64,000 bases of DNA from DATDIC01 sp963764525 (GTDB lineage Bacteria > Pseudomonadota > Alphaproteobacteria > Acetobacterales > Acetobacteraceae): assembly GCA_963764525.1 (NCBI GenBank), contig CAVXTC010000010.1, positions 186,001 to 250,000 on the forward strand. Reading direction: 5' to 3'. Below the pieces are notes generated by a model. It was given only the letters and a program-made list of their open reading frames with translations. It searched no databases and was not told where the DNA came from. Both the position numbers and the translations under genes were made by a program. Shown piece by piece: positions 61,892-64,000 of the stretch (position 1 is the first letter of the stretch; each line of letters opens with the position of its first letter).

Positions 61892-62998
61892 ATCGGAGCC
61901 GAGAGTGGCGGCAGATAGTGCCGCCAGCCTGCCCGCGTCAACCATCGGCGGCCGGATGAACCCGCCGCCCAGCACGCGGTCGCCATCATACAGCACGCAG
62001 GCCTGGCCAGGTGCCGGAAGCGCCGGCGCATCGAGCAGCACGGCGGCTCCTGTTTCGCATGGCTCGACCCAGGCCGGCTGGGGTGCCTCCCGGGCGCGCA
62101 GCTTCGCCGTGCATCGCAGACCCCGCCCGGGCGGCGCGATCAGCCAGTTCATCTCGCCCAGTCGAACTGCCCGGGTGCCTTCCACGCGCGGGCCGACGAC
62201 GATGCGCCGCCGTGTCGCATCCAGCGCGTGCACCACCAATCCGGGCGCCGAGGCGACGCCGAGCCGCTTCGCCTGGCCGACCGTGTAACGGGCGATCCCG
62301 GCGTGCTGGCCGAGCACCGCGCCGGCCCGATCGACGATGTCCCCCGGCAGCAGCGCGTCCGGACGCAGCCGGCCGACCAGCTCCGCGTAATGCCCGGCGG
62401 GGACGAAGCAGATGTCCTGGCTGTCGGGCTTGGCCGCGACCGGCAACCGCAACCGCAGCGCCTCGGCACGCACCGCCGTCTTGTCCGCCATGTCGCCCAG
62501 CGGGAACAGGCAGAAGCCGAGCTGCGCCGGCGTCGTGGCGAACAGGAACCAGCTCTGGTCGCGCGCCGCATCGCGTGCCCGGTGCAGTTCCGGCCCGTCC
62601 GCCCCATCGACCCGGCGGACATAATGGCCGGTGGCCAGCCGCGCGGCGCCAAGCCCGCGCGCCAGCGCCGTCAGATCGGCGAACTTCACCGTCTGGTTGC
62701 AGCGCACGCACGGCACCGGCGTCTCTCCGGCCGCGTAGCTGGCGGCGAAGGGCTCGATCACCGCGCGGGCGAAACGCTGCTCGGCGTCGATCACGTAGTG
62801 CGGGATGCCGAGATGATCGGCCACGCGGCTTGCGTCGTGGATGTCCCGGCCGGCGCAGCAACTGCCCGGCCGTCCGGACGCCGCGCCATGATCGTATAAC
62901 TGCAAGGTAACGCCGATCACCTCGTGCCCGGCCTCATGCAGCAGCGCGGCAACCACCGAACTGTCCACACCGCCCGACATCGCCACCACCACCCGCAT
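61871..62998 (-). CDS. mnmA: tRNA-specific 2-thiouridylase MnmA
   Basis: ATP-pyrophosphatase that places sulfur at C2 of wobble uridine-34, taking it from IscS through a relay. The 375-residue protein has the PP-loop VVVAMSGGVDSSVVAALL, the first catalytic Cys in PVPCVRCNQTVKF, the conserved LATGHYVR and KPDSQDICFVPAGHY with the second Cys. ATG 62998 opens directly on the PP-loop. The last residues GGVAQR and the TAG stop are encoded by the first 21 bases of the tRNA-Met gene. It lies 5 bases downstream of the ferredoxin gene and in one run with iscS, the sulfur donor. Confidence 0.95.
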   Translation of the reverse strand: MRVVVAMSGGVDSSVVAALLHEAGHEVIGVTLQLYDHGAASGRPGSCCAGRDIHDASRVADHLGIPHYVIDAEQRFARAVIEPFAASYAAGETPVPCVRCNQTVKFADLTALARGLGAARLATGHYVRRVDGADGPELHRARDAARDQSWFLFATTPAQLGFCLFPLGDMADKTAVRAEALRLRLPVAAKPDSQDICFVPAGHYAELVGRLRPDALLPGDIVDRAGAVLGQHAGIARYTVGQAKRLGVASAPGLVVHALDATRRRIVVGPRVEGTRAVRLGEMNWLIAPPGRGLRCTAKLRAREAPQPAWVEPCETGAAVLLDAPALPAPGQACVLYDGDRVLGGGFIRPPMVDAGRLAALSAATLGSDGGVAQR

Positions 62999-63003
62999 CG
63001 GGC

Positions 63004-63336
63004 TCACTCGTTCAGCAGATTGCGGCTGCCGGCCGGCAGCTTCACCACCAGGCCATCGAGCGTCTCGGTCATGACGATCTGGCATCCCAGGCGGGAGGTT
63101 TCGGTCAGCCCGAACGCCAGGTCGAGCATGTCCTCCTCGTCCTCGGTCGGGTCGGCCAGCCGGCCGAACCAGCCGGGATCCACCACCACGTGACAGGTCG
63201 AGCAGGCGAGCGAGCCCTCACAGGCGCCCTCGATATCGACGCCGTGCTTGTGCGCGATCTCCAGCACCGACAGCCCGAGCGGCGCGTCCACCTCGCGGCG
63301 CGTCCCGTCGCGCTCGATGAAAGTCATCGTGGGCAT
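63004..63336 (-). CDS. fdx: Adrenodoxin-type [2Fe-2S] ferredoxin
   Basis: A 110-residue ferredoxin. Cluster ligands are Cys in GACEGSLACSTCHVVV (C-x5-C-x2-C) and in LGCQIVMTE. The acidic EDEEDMLDLAFGLTETSRLGC loop is typical of the ISC-type ferredoxin that supplies electrons for Fe-S assembly. ATG 63336 follows iscS by 14 bases. It sits between iscS and mnmA, all in sulfur trafficking. Confidence 0.93.
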   Translation of the reverse strand: MPTMTFIERDGTRREVDAPLGLSVLEIAHKHGVDIEGACEGSLACSTCHVVVDPGWFGRLADPTEDEEDMLDLAFGLTETSRLGCQIVMTETLDGLVVKLPAGSRNLLNE

Positions 63337-63350
63337 GGCATGGCTTCCGT

Positions 63351-64000
63351 TCAGGCCGGGACACCGGCATGCGCCGCCGCCAGGGCCGCGGCCGCATAGT
63401 CGATGTCGGCGGCCGAGGTAAAGCGCCCGATCCCGAAGCGCAAGCTGCGCGCCGCCGCTTCGTCCGGCAGTCCCAGGGCGCGCAGCACATAGGACGGCTC
63501 GAGCTCCGCCGAGGAGCAGGCGGAGCCGGTGGACACGCAAAGCTCGGGCATCCGCGCCATCAGTTCGGCGGCGGTCGCGCCGGGGAAGGTCAGGTTCAGG
63601 TTGCCCGGAATGCGCGCCGCCATGCTGCCATTCACCGCCAGACCCGGAATGCTCGCCGACAGCCGCGCCAGCAGCCGGTCGCGCAGACCGGCGATTCGGG
63701 CAGCTTCCGGTTCCATCTCCATTGCCGCCAGACGGCCGGCCTCGCCCAAGCCCGACGATCAGCGGCGCCGGCAGCGTGCCGGAACGCAACCCGCGCTCCT
63801 GTCCGCCGCCGGAGAACACAGGCGCCAGCCGCACCCGCGGCCGGCGGCGCACATACAACGCGCCGACCCCTTTCGGGCCGTAAAACTTATGCCCACTGAT
63901 CGACAGCAGATCGACCCGCCACGCCGTCACGTCCACGCCGATCTTGCCGACCGCCTGCGCCGCGTCGGTGTGGAACAGCGCGCCGGCCGTCTTGGCGATC
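63351..64000 (-). CDS. iscS: Cysteine desulfurase (IscS/NifS type), 5' end outside window, frame broken
   Basis: PLP enzyme releasing sulfur from cysteine for Fe-S clusters and tRNA thiolation. Visible parts are the PLP-lysine motif LLSISGHKFYGPKGVGALYVRRRP, the GGGQERGLRSGT loop and the catalytic cysteine loop ELCVSTGSACSSAELEPSYVL. One G of a GGG run at 63745-63747 must be removed to join VGLG to EAGRLAAMEME. The N-terminal ~200 residues lie beyond base 64000. The gene leads into fdx and mnmA. Confidence 0.92.

Overview
The window looks like chromosome of a GC-rich alphaproteobacterium, most likely in or near the Acetobacteraceae (Rhodospirillales). This is inferred from gene content and layout: SRP RNA directly upstream of dnaX, an addA-trxA pair, an EpmA-type lysyl ligase, a phasin, an AAHS/MHS-fed aromatic operon, and an iscS-ferredoxin-mnmA-tRNA-Met run. 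There is no 16S rRNA, so the placement is only moderately secure.

Layout. 1-6.8 kb: dnaX and SRP RNA, a small ArsR/SRPBCC operon with its palindromic operators, zwf, a glutamyl-tRNA synthetase with an altered KMSKR loop, and a phasin. 6.8-16.1 kb: a membrane protein, then a tightly overlapping seven-gene operon (gentisate-type dioxygenase, two FAD monooxygenases, AAHS and MHS transporters, a kynureninase-like PLP enzyme, an SRPBCC protein) that looks like an aromatic-acid catabolic unit. 16.1-20 kb: trxA and addA. 20-23.4 kb: an arsenic operon (arsR, arsO, acr3, arsN1) in which arsR is joined in frame to arsO. 23.4-36.2 kb: a hydrolase, a ferredoxin-NADP reductase, a RodZ-C-like membrane protein, an amidohydrolase, an HpcH aldolase, glgX, an alcohol dehydrogenase and small genes. 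The glgX-lipoprotein pair is duplicated, and each copy has lost a different member.

36.3-44.3 kb: a hybrid histidine kinase, then a cyclase/AAA-ATPase/TPR signalling gene and an outer-membrane protein sandwiched between ~269-bp direct repeats derived from the 3' end of an enoyl-CoA hydratase gene. 44.7-50.5 kb is accessory and decayed: a traG/virD4 remnant, an AT-rich islet with a K+-channel pore gene, epmA, ridA and a degraded IS110. 50.5-57 kb: a CHAP protein, a complete branched-chain amino-acid-type ABC operon (livKHMGF) and a GST. 57-61.5 kb: a response-regulator fragment, an orphan phage-type switch (Ner-like / S24 repressor), an intact response regulator, an IS6 remnant and an exosortase-type acyltransferase. 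61.8-64 kb: tRNA-Met, mnmA, ferredoxin and the start-truncated iscS.

An important caveat: at least a dozen genes, including the essential dnaX and the probably essential iscS, carry single-base frame disruptions, and most behave as a one-base insertion. Coordinates given for these genes span the whole reconstructed gene. Sequencing error is the simplest explanation for the housekeeping genes, while the transposon-derived genes look truly dead. Intergenic gaps are rich in short palindromes (REP-like and terminator-like hairpins).
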